Below, piece by piece: positions 9,679 through 21,001 of a stretch of 64,000 nucleotides of DNA. Positions within the stretch are counted from its first letter, which is position 1; every line of letters starts with the position of its first letter. Location: contig CANLND010000007.1 in NCBI GenBank assembly GCA_947492585.1, forward strand, positions 106,846 to 170,845. The letters are read 5' to 3'. Made by a program: the position numbers and the translations under genes. Below the pieces are notes generated by a model that was not told where the DNA came from, did not search any database, and saw only the letters and a list, made by a program, of their open reading frames with translations. The DNA is from an uncultured Paracoccaceae bacterium. GTDB lineage: Bacteria; Pseudomonadota; Alphaproteobacteria; Rhodobacterales; Rhodobacteraceae.

Positions 9679-9924
9679 TCAGCGCAGCTTGCGCAGCAGC
9701 CACCGCCCCAAATACCGCACAGGCCAACGCAACACGCTTAGCCCGCACAACAATACAATGCCCCCAATAACGACACCGTGCAGATAAAAAACACTGCCCA
9801 GAATAGGCAGGCCAACTGCGATCAGGACATAGGCCCCGGTCCAGTGATTGCTGCGGCTAGGGTACATTCCATAGGCGTTGGTGGCCACCAGCCACAGGCA
9901 GCTCAGCACTAGAGGTAGGCTCAT
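9679..9924 (-). CDS. DUF2484 family small membrane protein
   Basis: An 81-residue hydrophobic protein with three likely membrane segments: residues 1-18, 30-48 and 49-64. It ends in a basic tail (RWPVRYLGRWLLRKLR). I recognise it as DUF2484, a family of unknown function restricted to Rhodobacterales and regularly found between murC and murB, as here. It starts 30 bases after murC and is followed by murB at 90 bases, so it is cotranscribed with cell wall genes. A role in envelope growth is only inference from position. Confidence 0.85.
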   Translation of the reverse strand: MSLPLVLSCLWLVATNAYGMYPSRSNHWTGAYVLIAVGLPILGSVFYLHGVVIGGIVLLCGLSVLRWPVRYLGRWLLRKLR

Positions 9925-9954
9925 GTTGTCACCTTTGATGGCGGTGGCGCTGGA

Positions 9955-11352
9955 TCACCCTTGCATCTGTTCCGGCAGCTCATTGGCCCAGGTGCTGATG
10001 GTACCTGCGCCAAGGCAGACCACCATATCACCGGGTTTCGCCTGTTCGCGCACCAATCGCGCCAAATCCTCCGCGTCCAGAATCGCACGGGCATGGCGGT
10101 GGCCGTGGCGGATCAGACCCGCCACAAGATCATCCCGTCCTGCGCCTTCGATTGGATCTTCTCCAGCGGCAAAAACCTCGGCAATGGCGACAACATCGGC
10201 CTCGTTGAAACAGGCGCAGAAATCATCGAACAACGAATGAAGACGCGAATAGCGGTGCGGTTGATGCACGGCGATCACCCGGCCTTCGCTGGCCTGACGG
10301 GCCGCTTTCAACACGGCAGAAATTTCCACCGGGTGGTGGCCATAGTCATCAATGATGGTAACACCATTGACCTCACCAACCTTGGTAAAGCGCCGGTTGA
10401 CGCCACCAAATTTGGCCAAAGCCTCACGGATTTCAGACCCGCGCATCCCAAGATGCCGCGCCACAGCCACAGCGGACAATGCGTTCGACACGTTGTGATC
10501 ACCAGGCATCGGCAGCGAGCACCCCTCAATCACCTGATCTTCGGCTTGCAGATGAATGTCGAAATGCGCAACGCCAGCTTTGTAGTGCAGGTTCACCGCG
10601 CGCACATCCGCCTGCGCGTTAAAGCCATAAGTGACAACCCGGCGGTCAGAAATGCGCCCCACCAGCGCCTGAACCTCGGCGTGATCGGTACAGCAGACCG
10701 CAACGCCGTAAAACGGGATGTTCGAGACAAATTCATGGAAGCCATTGCGCAGGGTGTCAAAATCGCCCCAGTGCTCCATGTGCTCGGGGTCGATATTGGT
10801 CACAATGGCGATGGTTGCGGGCAGTCGGTTAAAGGTGCCGTCGCTTTCATCCGCCTCAACCACCATCCATTCACCCTGCCCCATACGAGCATTGGAGCCA
10901 TAGGCGTGAATGATGCCACCATTGACCACAGTGGGGTCAAATTTGCCGTGCACCATCAGCTCCGCCATCATCGTGGTCGTGGTGGTTTTGCCGTGGGTGC
11001 CCGCAATCGCGATGTTGGATTTCAGGCGCATCAGTTCCGCCAGCATTTCTGCGCGGCGCACAACGGGCAGCCCCCGCAGGCGGGCTTCGTCCAGTTCGGG
11101 GTTGCCCGGTTTGATTGCAGAAGAGATCACCACAACAGCCGCCTCTTCGAGGTTTTCCGCCTGCTGTCCCACAAAGATCCGCGCGCCCAGACCTTCCAAA
11201 CGCTGGGTGATCTTGGATGACTTTAGGTCAGAGCCCTGCACCACATAGCCCAAGTTCAGCAGAACCTCGGCAATGCCCGACATGCCGATGCCGCCGATAC
11301 CAACGAAATGAATAGGCCCGACGTCGCCGGGGAGTTTGGTTGCAGGTGTCAT
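9955..11352 (-). CDS. murC: UDP-N-acetylmuramate--L-alanine ligase MurC
   Basis: First amino acid ligase of the muropeptide pathway; adds L-Ala to UDP-MurNAc using ATP. The 465 residues are normal. It shows the UDP-binding Rossmann motif [17 protein letters not shown], the P-loop [34 protein letters not shown], and [20 protein letters not shown] followed by GHHPVEI (Mur ligase C domain). Its ATG overlaps the murG stop by four bases (ATGA type), so the two are translationally coupled. Confidence 0.97.
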   Translation of the reverse strand: MTPATKLPGDVGPIHFVGIGGIGMSGIAEVLLNLGYVVQGSDLKSSKITQRLEGLGARIFVGQQAENLEEAAVVVISSAIKPGNPELDEARLRGLPVVRRAEMLAELMRLKSNIAIAGTHGKTTTTTMMAELMVHGKFDPTVVNGGIIHAYGSNARMGQGEWMVVEADESDGTFNRLPATIAIVTNIDPEHMEHWGDFDTLRNGFHEFVSNIPFYGVAVCCTDHAEVQALVGRISDRRVVTYGFNAQADVRAVNLHYKAGVAHFDIHLQAEDQVIEGCSLPMPGDHNVSNALSAVAVARHLGMRGSEIREALAKFGGVNRRFTKVGEVNGVTIIDDYGHHPVEISAVLKAARQASEGRVIAVHQPHRYSRLHSLFDDFCACFNEADVVAIAEVFAAGEDPIEGAGRDDLVAGLIRHGHRHARAILDAEDLARLVREQAKPGDMVVCLGAGTISTWANELPEQMQG

Positions 11353-12446
11353 GCTTGGTCTTTCTCTGAGAGGCCTTCGACCTCAGTCACCAGACGTTCG
11401 GTGGCGTCTGGCACGCTGACGCCAAGGGCGGCGTTGGCCATTAGGGTGGCCCCGCGTGGGTTGTTCATAATTGCGCTAATTTGTTCGGCCAGCACACCGG
11501 TGTCCAGCTGGCTTTCGGGGATCAGAACTGCGGCACCGGCATCCACAAGCCCCCGGGCGTTAGCGGTCTGGTGATCACCGGTCGCACGGGCAAACGGCAC
11601 CAGAACCGATGGACGGCCAATCACCGAAATATCCGCAACAGACGAGGCCCCAGAGCGTGAGATAACCAGCTGTGCTTCTGACAGCAGATTGGGGACATCA
11701 TGGAAAAACGTCTGCACATCCGCCTGAATGCCATGCTCGGCATAATACTGGCTGACCCGGTCGATATCTTCAGCGCGCGCCTGATGGTGAACCCGCAAAT
11801 GGCCGATCACATCAATTGGAAGCGCGGCAAAGGCCGGCGGCACCACATCCGACAGGATCCGCGCTCCTTGGCTGCCGCCCATCACCAGAATGGACATGGG
11901 GTAATCGCCGGGCGGAATATAGGCCGCCCCCGCACGTTCCAGAACGGCTGACCGCACCGGATTACCCAAATGGGCAGCGGGCACGCCTTCGGGCACATCC
12001 GTCGGCCAGGTTCCACAGGCGATACCATCGACGTATTTGGCAAAGCGCTTGTTCACGCGGCCCAGCACACCGTTTTGTTCGTGAATCATCCGCGGCAGTT
12101 TCAACAATGTTGCCGCCGCCAGCGCCGGGATCGACGGATAGCCGCCAAACCCCACCACCACATCCGGGCGGTCACGGCGCATGTCCAGCGCCATGCTGGC
12201 AACACCGGCTGCGATCTTGGGCAGTACCAACGCCTTTGCCAGCACTCCACCGCGCGCAAACGTCGCCGATGACGCTTCGAGAATTTCAACCCCTTTGGGA
12301 AAGCCGCCCGTGTAGCGCGCGCCGCGCGCGTCGGTGGACAGTTTCACCCGCCAGCCACGCTTCAGCATGGCTTCCGCCAGAGCCTGAGCCGGGAACATGT
12401 GACCGCCGGTGCCCCCGGCCGCCATCAAAAGCAGTTTTTGTTCCAT
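11349..12446 (-). CDS. murG: UDP-GlcNAc transferase MurG
   Basis: Peripheral membrane glycosyltransferase that turns lipid I into lipid II. I chose the ATG at 12446 ([20 protein letters not shown]); the frame is open 46 codons further but that part is not conserved. N-terminal G-loop [12 protein letters not shown], then [32 protein letters not shown], the second G-loop [15 protein letters not shown], and [20 protein letters not shown] with the nucleotide-binding region. 365 residues, normal length. It sits 40 bases after ftsW. Confidence 0.96.
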   Translation of the reverse strand: MEQKLLLMAAGGTGGHMFPAQALAEAMLKRGWRVKLSTDARGARYTGGFPKGVEILEASSATFARGGVLAKALVLPKIAAGVASMALDMRRDRPDVVVGFGGYPSIPALAAATLLKLPRMIHEQNGVLGRVNKRFAKYVDGIACGTWPTDVPEGVPAAHLGNPVRSAVLERAGAAYIPPGDYPMSILVMGGSQGARILSDVVPPAFAALPIDVIGHLRVHHQARAEDIDRVSQYYAEHGIQADVQTFFHDVPNLLSEAQLVISRSGASSVADISVIGRPSVLVPFARATGDHQTANARGLVDAGAAVLIPESQLDTGVLAEQISAIMNNPRGATLMANAALGVSVPDATERLVTEVEGLSEKDQA

Positions 12447-12486
12447 CGGTTTAAATCCGTCCGCATCCGTCTGTTTGCAAGGGCTG

Positions 12487-13656
12487 TCAGCCGCGGCCAC
12501 GGCCGCGTAGGAAGTCTGCAATTTCACCCTGTGGGCGAGTGCGTGTAAAGGACAAAAGCATTCCAACCGCGATGCCCCCGGCAATCAGCGAAGATCCGCC
12601 GTAACTGACAAACGGCAACGTCATCCCCTTTGCTGGCAACAACCGTACAGCCACGCCCATATTGACCATCGCCTGCACCCCAAACATGCACACAAGACCC
12701 GTTCCTGCGAGGCGAATAAAAGTGTCACGCTCTTTCATCAGACGAAACAACGAGCGCACCACGATCATTGTGTAGAGCCCGATCAGGATCATCACCAGCA
12801 CCAGCCCATATTCCTCGGCGGCAACAGCGATGATGAAATCGGTATGCGCATCCGGCAAGGACCATTTCACCTGCCCCTCGCCAACCCCAACGCCAAACAA
12901 CCCGCCTTCGCGAATGGCATTGGTGGCATACCCCATCTGGGTGGTTGGATCGATGTCAGTGCTCAAAAAACCATCAATGCGGCGGGCAAAGTGCTCTGAG
13001 GCGGAATACGCCACCAGACCGCCAATAATCACAGCCCCGGCCATCCCCACCAATAGCAACATCGGCGCGCCAGAGACAAAATACATCACGCCCCAGCCAA
13101 ACAGGATCAGGCAAGATTGACCAAAATCAGGCTGCATCACCAAAAACATCACCACAACCGTACAAAGCCCAAAGGACCACAACGTGCCCGGAGGACCGTT
13201 GATCTGCTGGTTGGCCGCAATCAACCAGGCCGCGACCACAACAAAACCAGGCTTCAGAAACTCAGACGGCTGCAGCGAGGCAAAGCCAAGACTGTACCAA
13301 CGCACAGCGCCTTTGCCAAAATCTGTTCCAAATATGGGCAGCAAAGCCAAGGCCACAAAGGCGACGATAAATCCAATCACCGCCAGCCGGCGCACCAATG
13401 TTGGTGACATCATTGATGTCAGCACCATCGCCACCAGCGCCATAAGGCCAAAAGCCGTCTGGCGCTGCACATAATGGAAATTGTCAAACCCGTTGCGCGC
13501 CGCCAAAGGCACCGATGCGGCCAATCCCAGCAACAGGCCAATCACAAACAACAGAAGAATGCAGGACATGGTCCATTTGTCCAGGGTGCGCCACCACTTG
13601 GGCAAAATGGGTTCGCCTGCCTGCACGGGAACCGTGCCAAAGACCATTTCAGTCAT
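12487..13656 (-). CDS. ftsW: Septal peptidoglycan polymerase FtsW
   Basis: SEDS-family membrane glycosyltransferase that polymerises lipid II at the septum together with FtsI. The start at 13656 ([16 protein letters not shown]) follows the family; an upstream extension to 13761 would run into the intergenic region shared with the divergent gene. About 389 residues and ten predicted membrane helices. SEDS motifs include [38 protein letters not shown] and the C-terminal [19 protein letters not shown]. It heads a run ftsW-murG-murC and must have its own promoter, because a plus-strand gene separates it from murD. Confidence 0.95.
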   Translation of the reverse strand: MTEMVFGTVPVQAGEPILPKWWRTLDKWTMSCILLLFVIGLLLGLAASVPLAARNGFDNFHYVQRQTAFGLMALVAMVLTSMMSPTLVRRLAVIGFIVAFVALALLPIFGTDFGKGAVRWYSLGFASLQPSEFLKPGFVVVAAWLIAANQQINGPPGTLWSFGLCTVVVMFLVMQPDFGQSCLILFGWGVMYFVSGAPMLLLVGMAGAVIIGGLVAYSASEHFARRIDGFLSTDIDPTTQMGYATNAIREGGLFGVGVGEGQVKWSLPDAHTDFIIAVAAEEYGLVLVMILIGLYTMIVVRSLFRLMKERDTFIRLAGTGLVCMFGVQAMVNMGVAVRLLPAKGMTLPFVSYGGSSLIAGGIAVGMLLSFTRTRPQGEIADFLRGRGRG

Positions 13657-13787
13657 GGAAATACCGCCGTTCTGTGCCTCAAATACGCCCCTTTGGGGTC
13701 TTGTGCCAAAGTGTAGCCGCAATTCGGTCACCAGACCAGACTCTATCCCCTTGCCATTCACAGTATTTGCCGCCTATGGCAGGCGAC

Positions 13788-14969
13788 ATGTTTTATGAAA
13801 CTGTGATCCTTGGCGCTGGCGCAGCTGGCATGATGTGCGCACGCTATGCAGGCCCCGGCACCTTGGTGCTGGACCATGCCCGCAACCCGGGCGAAAAGAT
13901 CCGCATTTCCGGTGGCGGACGCTGCAATTTCACCAATCTGGATGTGACGCCACAAAACTACCTGTCGGCCAATCCGCATTTCTGCAAATCCGCACTGGCA
14001 CGCTACACCCAATGGGATTTCATCGAACGGATCAGCCAGCACGGCATTGCCTGGCATGAAAAAACCCTGGGCCAGCTGTTCTGCGACGGCTCGGCCAAAC
14101 AGATCGTTGCCATGTTGGTGAACGATCTCAAAGCAGCGGGCGCGGACTTGTGGCTGCAAACTTCGGTGACAGCAGTGCAGTCCACGGCGGATGGCTATCA
14201 GATCACCGTTGAAAAAGACGGCAAGACACAGCAACTGTCCTGCACAAATCTGGTGCTCGCCACCGGCGGAAAATCGATCCCCAAAATGGGGGCCACCGGG
14301 CTGGCCTATGATATCGCCCGCCAGTTTGACCTGCCCCTTCTTCCAACCCGCGCAGGCTTGGTGCCCTTCACCTTCCCCAACGAGCGCTTCAAACCGCTTG
14401 CCGGCACCGCCCTGCCCAGCCGATTGTCCAACAGCCGCGGCAGCTTTGACGAAGCGCTGCTGTTCACCCACCGCGGCCTGTCTGGCCCCGCCGTCCTGCA
14501 ACTGTCGTCCTATTGGCACGATGGCGAAGACATCACCGTGGATCTGGACCCGACCGGCCAGCTGTTTCAGGCCCTACGCCAACAACGCCAGACCGAAGGC
14601 CGCCGCCAGCTGAACACCGAACTGTCGCAACACCTGCCTGGCCGCCTTGTTGAATTCCTCACCCCCGAACTCAACCTGACCCGCCGCCTTGCAGATCAAT
14701 CCGACGACGCCCTGCAGCACTTGTGCAGCGCCCTGCGCAACTGGACGCTCAAACCCGGCGGCACCGAAGGCTATCGCACCGCCGAAGTCACCCTGGGCGG
14801 CATCGACACCAATGCGTTGTCCTCCAAAACCATGGAAGCAAAATCGCGCCCCGGCCTTTACGCCATCGGCGAAGCCGTCGACGTCACAGGCTGGCTGGGG
14901 GGGTATAATTTCCAATGGGCCTGGGCCTCAGGCCACGCTGCGGGCACCGCCATCGCCGCGGGCCCCTGA
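13788..14969 (+). CDS. BaiN/HI0933-family FAD-dependent oxidoreductase
   Basis: Cytoplasmic flavoprotein of the HI0933/YhiN family, whose substrates are mostly unknown. The start at 13788 (MFYETVILGAGAAGMM) has AGG five bases upstream; an ATG at 13776 is possible but lacks a Shine-Dalgarno site. The dinucleotide-binding motif VILGAGAAGMMCA is at the N-terminus, then KIRISGGGRCNFTNLDV, LATGGKSIPKMGATGLAYDI in two parts, and the C-terminal AEVTLGGIDTNAL and GLYAIGEAVDVTGWLGGYNF with the second FAD contact. 393 residues. It is the only plus-strand gene in the dcw cluster, divergent from ftsW and convergent with murD. Confidence 0.9.
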   Translation: MFYETVILGAGAAGMMCARYAGPGTLVLDHARNPGEKIRISGGGRCNFTNLDVTPQNYLSANPHFCKSALARYTQWDFIERISQHGIAWHEKTLGQLFCDGSAKQIVAMLVNDLKAAGADLWLQTSVTAVQSTADGYQITVEKDGKTQQLSCTNLVLATGGKSIPKMGATGLAYDIARQFDLPLLPTRAGLVPFTFPNERFKPLAGTALPSRLSNSRGSFDEALLFTHRGLSGPAVLQLSSYWHDGEDITVDLDPTGQLFQALRQQRQTEGRRQLNTELSQHLPGRLVEFLTPELNLTRRLADQSDDALQHLCSALRNWTLKPGGTEGYRTAEVTLGGIDTNALSSKTMEAKSRPGLYAIGEAVDVTGWLGGYNFQWAWASGHAAGTAIAAGP

Positions 14970-14980
14970 CGCCCAAGCCT

Positions 14981-15039
14981 CATTTTGGCTCAAAATACCC
15001 CGGGGGAAAGGCCATAGGCCTTGGGCGCAGCGCCCCCAC
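14981..15039 (+). repeat. Roseobacter-type gene-end repeat, copy A
   Basis: A degenerate copy of a repeat found four times here (36001, 43481 and 45796 are the others). Order: CATTTTGGCTCAAAATACCC, then CGGGGG, then a GGCC-AT-AGGCC palindrome, then GGGCGCAGCGCCC. It fills the gap between the convergent ends of the flavoprotein gene and murD. The GC hairpins may act as a two-way transcription end. Confidence 0.7.
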
Positions 15040-15041
15040 CC

Positions 15042-16439
15042 TCATGTCAGGTATTTTGACACCTCGGCGATGAAATCCTCACCGCGTTTTTCAAAACTGT
15101 CGTATTGATCAAAACTTGCAGCGGCCGGCGCCAACAGAACTGTTTCGCCCGCTTCAGCCTCAGCGACCGCGCGGGCAACCGCAACCTCCATCGAGGTGCA
15201 CACCTCAGCCTCCACATCCAGTTGCATGGCAAACCCCGCCGCCTCGCGCCCAATCACATAGGCCTTCTGAACAGCCCCCGTCTGGCCCTGCAACGCCGCC
15301 AAACCGCCCTCTTTCTCCAGACCGCCACAAATCCAGCGGATTTTGGGAAACGCGCTCAATGCTTTGATCGCACTGTCCAGATTGGTGGCTTTGCTGTCAT
15401 TGACAAAGCGCACGCCCTCTTTTTCACCCACCACCTGGCTGCGATGCGGCAAGCCCGGATAACTGGCCAGACCGTCCTCAATCAGACGCGGCGCCAACCC
15501 AAGGGTGCGCGCCACACCATAGGCGGCGCAGGCGTTTTGATGGTTGTGCGCGCCCGGCAATCCGGGCATGGCCCGCAGATCAATCGACGCCACCTGCCGG
15601 CCTTTACGCGTCTCGCTCAAAAACCCTTTCTTGGCAAAGACCTGCCAACCGGGGCCCGACAGTTTTTGCGCTGCCGAAATGCGGATCACCCGATCATCTG
15701 CCGCCCCCTCAGACAGCTGACCTGCCAAAAACAAACCTTCGTCCTCGTCGACGCCAATCACCGCCCGATCGGGGCCGCCTTCGGCAAACAAGCGGCGCTT
15801 GGCCGCAAAATACCCCCCCATGCCCGCATGACGGTCCAGATGATCCGGCGACAGATTGGTGAACACCGCCACATCCGGCGTCAAGGCACGGGCCAGCTCG
15901 GTTTGATAACTGGACAGCTCCAGGATCACAACGCCGCCATCCTGCGGCGGATCGATATCCAACACCCCGCGGCCAATATTGCCCGCCAGCTGGCTGTCGC
16001 GCCCCGCCGCGGTCAGGATGTGCTGCAACAGCGCCACCGTGGTGGATTTACCGTTTGATCCGGTGACCGCGATAATTTTGGGCGCCTTTTCATACAGGTT
16101 CCACTCGGCTGTGGCGACAGATCGAAAAAACAGACCGATGTCATTGTCCACCGGCACACCCGCCTGCAACGCGGCCCGCACCACCGGGTTGGGTGTAGGA
16201 TACAAATGCGGAATGCCCGGTGACACAATCAGCGTGGCGATCCCGTCAAAGGCCCCACCTCGGGTGAGATCGCGACAGCTAAAACCCTCCCCCTCGGCCA
16301 CATCCCGCGCGGCCGGATTGTCATCCCAACAGATCGCCTCAGCCCCGCCCGCCCGCAAGGCCCGCGCCGTGGCCAGCCCTGAGCGTCCAAGCCCCAGCAC
16401 CGCCACCTGCGCACCGTTAAATCCATTGACCGGGATCAT
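15042..16439 (-). CDS. murD: UDP-N-acetylmuramoylalanine--D-glutamate ligase MurD
   Basis: Adds D-Glu to UDP-MurNAc-L-Ala. 465 residues, typical. N-terminal Rossmann motif [18 protein letters not shown]-loop [56 protein letters not shown] split over two segments, and C-terminal [20 protein letters not shown]. It is last in the mraZ-to-murD run; the gene beyond it is on the other strand. The short TPR-like gene lies 69 bases upstream. Confidence 0.97.
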   Translation of the reverse strand: MIPVNGFNGAQVAVLGLGRSGLATARALRAGGAEAICWDDNPAARDVAEGEGFSCRDLTRGGAFDGIATLIVSPGIPHLYPTPNPVVRAALQAGVPVDNDIGLFFRSVATAEWNLYEKAPKIIAVTGSNGKSTTVALLQHILTAAGRDSQLAGNIGRGVLDIDPPQDGGVVILELSSYQTELARALTPDVAVFTNLSPDHLDRHAGMGGYFAAKRRLFAEGGPDRAVIGVDEDEGLFLAGQLSEGAADDRVIRISAAQKLSGPGWQVFAKKGFLSETRKGRQVASIDLRAMPGLPGAHNHQNACAAYGVARTLGLAPRLIEDGLASYPGLPHRSQVVGEKEGVRFVNDSKATNLDSAIKALSAFPKIRWICGGLEKEGGLAALQGQTGAVQKAYVIGREAAGFAMQLDVEAEVCTSMEVAVARAVAEAEAGETVLLAPAAASFDQYDSFEKRGEDFIAEVSKYLT

Positions 16440-16508
16440 GCTCAGCCCTCCGCATCGTCATTCTGTTTATCCACCCTGTACAGAGCCATCACAGGATTGC
16501 AAGCCGGT

Positions 16509-16856
16509 CTACCCACCACTATTCGCCAAAAGGTTCGCAAAATTTTTGCGCACGGTCTGCGTGGTTGGATGCACCCTCCCCAATGACGCCTCCAGCACTC
16601 TCAACGCCTCACGAAAGAGCGGCTCGGCCTTGGACAATGTGTCAAATGTGGGATCAAGCTGGGCTGCGCGGGCGGAATGCTCTGCGGCGTCGTGCCAGCG
16701 CACTTGGCCTTCGGCGATTTTGCCCAGTTGGAACTCGACCTGCGCCTCTTCTTGCTCAACATCCTGACGGCGGGCTCTGATCTGGTCGCGGACCTCTTTG
16801 AACAATACCTGCGCCAAGGTGACATCGTTACGGTCCAGCGCATCAAACGCGCCCAT
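16509..16856 (-). CDS. Small TPR-like protein between mraY and murD
   Basis: A 115-residue, mostly helical protein with no signal peptide. The last ~60 residues (AAEHSARAAQLDPTFDTLSK, then LFREALRVLEASLGRVHPTT and VRKNFANLLANSGG) look like tetratricopeptide repeats of the kinesin light chain type. The N-terminal part (LFKEVRDQIRARRQDVEQEE) may be a coiled coil. It may be a free-standing scaffold protein or the remnant of a longer TPR protein. It is codirectional with the Mur genes, 125 bases after mraY and 69 before murD, and is not a standard dcw member. Function unknown. Confidence 0.65.
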   Translation of the reverse strand: MGAFDALDRNDVTLAQVLFKEVRDQIRARRQDVEQEEAQVEFQLGKIAEGQVRWHDAAEHSARAAQLDPTFDTLSKAEPLFREALRVLEASLGRVHPTTQTVRKNFANLLANSGG

Positions 16857-16981
16857 ATCAGTTGAGCCCTAAAGTAACAGGTTGCGCAAAAGCAGAAAGG
16901 CCCGGTTTGGCCGGACGGTGTACAGGGGGTGCATCGGGGGTGCACAGATGTCACCCCCAAAATCTACACTGTGGCGCGGCC

Positions 16982-18064
16982 CTAGCGCACCTTCAAAGTC
17001 GCCAGACCAATCATCGCCAGGATCACCGCGATGATCCAAAAACGGATCACGATTGTCGGCTCGGCCCAGCCCTTTTTTTCGTAGTGGTGATGGATCGGCG
17101 CCATCAGAAACACACGTTTTCCGGTGCGTTTAAAATACAGAACCTGCACGATCACCGATAAGGCTTCGACCACAAACAAGCCGCCCACGATGGCCAAGAC
17201 CAGCTCGTGTTTGGTGGAGATCGCAATCGCCCCAAGCGCGCCGCCCAAAGCCAGCGATCCGGTGTCCCCCATGAACACAGCCGCCGGAGGGGCATTGTAC
17301 CACAAAAAGCCAAGGCCCGCGCCAAACAACGCCATGGTAAAGATAAAAATCTCACCCGTGCCGCCGACGTAATGCACATCCAGATATTCGGTAAAGTCAG
17401 CCCGACCAACCACATAGGCGATGATCCCCAACGTGGTGCCCGCGATCATCACCGGCATAATCGCCAGACCATCCAGACCGTCAGTCAGGTTCACCGCATT
17501 GGCGGCCCCCACGATCACGCAGATCACAAAGGGCACGTAGAACAGGCCCAGATTGATCAGCGTATCTTTGAACACTGGTAGGGCCAAACGGTTCTGCAAT
17601 GCTTCTGGGTGGTACGCACTGGCCCAGACCGCCGCGATCACTGCAATCAGAACACCCAGCGCCAGACGGACCTTACCTGAGACGCCATTGGTGTTTTGTT
17701 TGGACACTTTTGCATAGTCATCGGCAAACCCAATGGCTGCAAAGCCTAAGGTCACAAACAGAACCAACAAAACAAAAGGATTGTCCAGACGGGCCCACAA
17801 CAGCGTGCTGAAGGTGAGCGCGCCAACAATAAGTAAACCGCCCATGGTCGGCGTTCCGGCCTTAACAAAATGACCTTCGGGACCGTCATCGCGGATGGGC
17901 TGACCTTTGCCTTGCTTGCGGCGCAGCACATTGATCAGGGGTTTACCAAACACAAAGCCAAACACCAGTGCCGTCAAAAACGCCGCGCCTGCGCGAAAAG
18001 TAATATAGCGGAACAGATTGAAAAAATCTCCGCCGTCTGACAGCGCGGTCAACCAATATAGCAT
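16982..18064 (-). CDS. mraY: Phospho-MurNAc-pentapeptide transferase MraY
   Basis: Membrane enzyme that makes lipid I by moving phospho-MurNAc-pentapeptide to undecaprenyl phosphate. 360 residues with ten predicted helices. Signatures: [39 protein letters not shown] (the catalytic DDY), [37 protein letters not shown] and [15 protein letters not shown] with the HHH motif. It starts 11 bases after murF. Confidence 0.97.
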   Translation of the reverse strand: MLYWLTALSDGGDFFNLFRYITFRAGAAFLTALVFGFVFGKPLINVLRRKQGKGQPIRDDGPEGHFVKAGTPTMGGLLIVGALTFSTLLWARLDNPFVLLVLFVTLGFAAIGFADDYAKVSKQNTNGVSGKVRLALGVLIAVIAAVWASAYHPEALQNRLALPVFKDTLINLGLFYVPFVICVIVGAANAVNLTDGLDGLAIMPVMIAGTTLGIIAYVVGRADFTEYLDVHYVGGTGEIFIFTMALFGAGLGFLWYNAPPAAVFMGDTGSLALGGALGAIAISTKHELVLAIVGGLFVVEALSVIVQVLYFKRTGKRVFLMAPIHHHYEKKGWAEPTIVIRFWIIAVILAMIGLATLKVR

Positions 18065-18075
18065 ATGATGCGGCC

Positions 18076-19491
18076 CTATTTATTTAGATCAGTTTTTTGA
18101 GTTGCGCTGCCTTCGCCCATTTCGCGGATGCCGTCAACAACGCGCGCCATCTGCATGTACAAAGATCCTTTGATTAAGACGATGTCGCCGGGCTGCACGA
18201 CCGCAGTCAATATGGTGACCGCCTCGGCGCTCGTGGAGTACCAGTTGCCCTGTTTTTCAGCGGACAACGCGTCAAACAAACTGCGCATCAATGGACCAAT
18301 GCAATGGATCTGGTCGATTGTGGCAACCGCGTCATGGGTGCTGAGCCCTTGATGTAACGCGATTTCTTGCGGGCCGAGTTCTCCCATATCGCCCAGAAAG
18401 GCAATGCGCCGACCGGTGCCGGGGCTGGCCGCCAACACGGACAGGGCCGCGCCAACAGACGTGGGATTAGCGTTGTAGCTGTCGTCCAGAACAGAAATTT
18501 TGCCATCTGGCAGTGTCACATCGAACCGCGCGCCGCGACCTTTGACCGGAGACCAAAGCGCCAAACTGTCAACCGCGCGCGCCACATCGGCGCCCAAGGC
18601 GTCCACACAGGCCAGCGCACCAAGAGCGTTCATGGCAAAATGTGCACCAAGCGATTGAATGTGCAGGCTGTGGGTTCGGCCCAACAGCTGAACCTCTGCC
18701 ACCGTCGCCTCGCCTTGCAGGGCAACATGGTTCAGTCGGCAATGGGACGCTGTGGCGCCAAACCAGTGGATCTGCGCCAGATCGTACTGGGCGGCGATGT
18801 CGGCAAGAACTGGAGCGGTGTCGACGTCGGCGTTCAAAACGGCCGTGCCCTTGGGGCTAAGACCTTCAAGAATGGCGGCTTTCTCACGGGCGATGCCCGC
18901 AAGACCATCATCAAACGCCTCAAGATGGACGGCGGCGACGGTGGTGATCATCGCCACATCCGGACGCGCTTGCCGCGCCAGTGGTGCGATTTCACCGGGA
19001 TGGTTCATGCCAATTTCGATGACCGCAAATTCAGTCTCCACAGGCATCCGTGCCAGCGTCAACGGCACGCCCCAGTGGTTGTTATAGCTGGCGACGGCGG
19101 CATGGGTGCGCCCTTGATCGGCCAACATACCCGCCAGCATTTCTTTGGTGGAGGTTTTGCCAACCGATCCCGTGACCGCAACAACCTTGGCCTTTGTGCG
19201 AGCACGCGCCGCAGCGCCAAGATCTTCGAGCGCTTTTTGTACATCGGCTACAATAAGCAAAGGCGCATCTGCCGCAACGCCGTCGGGCACATGGGTGACC
19301 AAAGCCGCGCCAGCGCCGTTGGCCAAGGCCTGCCCGACAAAATCGTGACCGTCTCGCGCCGCCTGAAGCGCCACAAACAGATCGCCGGGTTGCAACGTGC
19401 GAGTGTCGATTGAAATGCCATCCACCGTCCAGGCACAGGGCGTGGTGCCACCGGTGGCGGTGGCGGCGTCATGTGACGTCCAAAGTGTCAT
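18076..19491 (-). CDS. murF: UDP-MurNAc-tripeptide--D-Ala-D-Ala ligase MurF
   Basis: Adds the D-Ala-D-Ala made by Ddl to finish the cytoplasmic pentapeptide precursor. 471 residues. N-terminal [19 protein letters not shown]-loop [57 protein letters not shown] in the middle domain, and C-terminal [19 protein letters not shown]. The ATG overlaps the end of murE by four bases. Confidence 0.97.
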   Translation of the reverse strand: MTLWTSHDAATATGGTTPCAWTVDGISIDTRTLQPGDLFVALQAARDGHDFVGQALANGAGAALVTHVPDGVAADAPLLIVADVQKALEDLGAAARARTKAKVVAVTGSVGKTSTKEMLAGMLADQGRTHAAVASYNNHWGVPLTLARMPVETEFAVIEIGMNHPGEIAPLARQARPDVAMITTVAAVHLEAFDDGLAGIAREKAAILEGLSPKGTAVLNADVDTAPVLADIAAQYDLAQIHWFGATASHCRLNHVALQGEATVAEVQLLGRTHSLHIQSLGAHFAMNALGALACVDALGADVARAVDSLALWSPVKGRGARFDVTLPDGKISVLDDSYNANPTSVGAALSVLAASPGTGRRIAFLGDMGELGPQEIALHQGLSTHDAVATIDQIHCIGPLMRSLFDALSAEKQGNWYSTSAEAVTILTAVVQPGDIVLIKGSLYMQMARVVDGIREMGEGSATQKTDLNK

Positions 19492-20972
19492 GCGAGTTTT
19501 CCGTCCAATGCGGCCACGGCAATGCTGGCTTGTTCCACATCATCAAAGGGCAGAACAGTATCACCGATGGTCTGGCCGCTTTCATGTCCTTTGCCGCAGA
19601 TGATCAGCGCATCTCCCGGCATCAATTGATCCACACCGCGCAGGATGGCCTCGGCGCGATCGCCAATGTTCTGAGCCCCCGGCGCCCCGCCCATTACCGC
19701 GGCACGGATCAAATCGGGATCTTCGCTACGTGGATTGTCATCGGTGACAATCACCACATCCGCCGCCTCATGTGCCGCCTGCCCCATCAACGGACGCTTG
19801 CTGGCGTCCCTGTCGCCGCCCGCGCCCACGATGGCAATCAAACGTCCCAATGCATGCGGGCGCAGAGCCTTAATCGCCGTGGCCACGGCATCTGGCGTAT
19901 GGGCGTAATCCACAAAAACCGTCGCGCCATTCTCGCGCGTGGCGGCCAATTGCATACGGCCCCGCACTGTGGTCAGATGTGGCAGCGTTTCAAATACCCG
20001 CGCCGGGTCTTCGCCGCTGGCAATCACCAGACCGCAGGCCATCAGAACATTTTCCGCCTGAAACCCGCCCATCAGATTGAGACGCACCATATGCGGGCTG
20101 TCGTGCCATCCAAAGCGCAGATCCTGCCCCGTTGCATCAAACCGCATGCCCATCAGGCTCAGGTCGCCGAGGCCGCGCCCGACCGTAATCACCTCTTGGC
20201 CACGGGCGGCGGCAACGGCACGCATTTCAGCGCCACGTGGATCGTTCATATTAATCACAGCGACGCCTTCATCCGGCAGCACCCGGCGGAACAGCCCTGC
20301 CTTGGCGGCAAAGTAAGCATCAAAGCTATGGTGGTAATCCAGATGATCTTGGGTGAAATTGGTAAAGCCTGCGGCTGCAATCTGCACCCCATCCAAACGG
20401 CGCTGATCCAGCCCATGCGATGAGGCCTCCATCGCGGCATGGGTCACGCCAGCCTCTGCAGCCAACGCCAGCGCACGGTGCAGGGTGATCGGTTCGGGAG
20501 TGGTGTGGGCCAGCGGATGCGCCCATACACCTTCGACACCAGTTGTGCCAAGATTGATGGCAGGATAGCCAAGCTCCGTCCAGATCTGACGCACGAAACT
20601 GGCCACCGAGGTTTTACCATTGGTGCCGGTCACCGCCACCATGGTTTTGGGCTGCGCCCCAAACCACAAGGCAGCCGCATAGGCCAGCGCCTGACGCGGG
20701 TCTTCGACAACCACCATCGCCACATCGCCAACATCCACGATTTTGGCAATCTGACGCGCGCCATCGCTGTCAGTCAGAATGGCGGCGGCCCCCTGTTCAA
20801 TCGCCGCAGGCGCAAAGGCCGCGCCGTGCAGTTTGCTGCCGGGAAGCGCCGCAAACAGGAATCCTTGACGCACCTCGCGGCTGTCCACGGCAAGGCCGGT
20901 TACCACGGGATCCCCTCCGGCGCGCGCGGTCAAGCCCAGCTGGCTGAGCGCATGTTGGCGGTGTTCGGTCAT
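19488..20972 (-). CDS. murE: UDP-MurNAc-tripeptide synthetase MurE (meso-DAP)
   Basis: Adds meso-diaminopimelate to UDP-MurNAc-dipeptide. 494 residues. P-loop MVAVTGTNGKTSVASFVRQI, ATTPEPITLHR-like loop after NLGTTGVEGVW, EASSHGLDQRRLDGVQIAAA, and DNPRSEDPDLIRAAVMGG. The DNPR motif is diagnostic for the meso-DAP-adding enzyme rather than the L-Lys type. It is 29 bases after ftsI and overlaps murF. Confidence 0.97.
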   Translation of the reverse strand: MTEHRQHALSQLGLTARAGGDPVVTGLAVDSREVRQGFLFAALPGSKLHGAAFAPAAIEQGAAAILTDSDGARQIAKIVDVGDVAMVVVEDPRQALAYAAALWFGAQPKTMVAVTGTNGKTSVASFVRQIWTELGYPAINLGTTGVEGVWAHPLAHTTPEPITLHRALALAAEAGVTHAAMEASSHGLDQRRLDGVQIAAAGFTNFTQDHLDYHHSFDAYFAAKAGLFRRVLPDEGVAVINMNDPRGAEMRAVAAARGQEVITVGRGLGDLSLMGMRFDATGQDLRFGWHDSPHMVRLNLMGGFQAENVLMACGLVIASGEDPARVFETLPHLTTVRGRMQLAATRENGATVFVDYAHTPDAVATAIKALRPHALGRLIAIVGAGGDRDASKRPLMGQAAHEAADVVIVTDDNPRSEDPDLIRAAVMGGAPGAQNIGDRAEAILRGVDQLMPGDALIICGKGHESGQTIGDTVLPFDDVEQASIAVAALDGKLA

Positions 20973-21001
20973 GTTTGCCCCCTGGACGCGGTTCGCGCCG
21001 G

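Noticed and set aside
9961..11220. 419-codon plus-strand open frame opposite murC
   Set aside because: It is a shadow of murC: the composition is odd for a protein (very rich in His, Gln, Arg), it has no ribosome site or family motifs, and murC on the other strand has every expected motif.
15105..16058. 317-codon plus-strand frame opposite murD
   Set aside because: Same reason: an antisense open frame caused by GC-rich codon use in murD, without recognisable domains.
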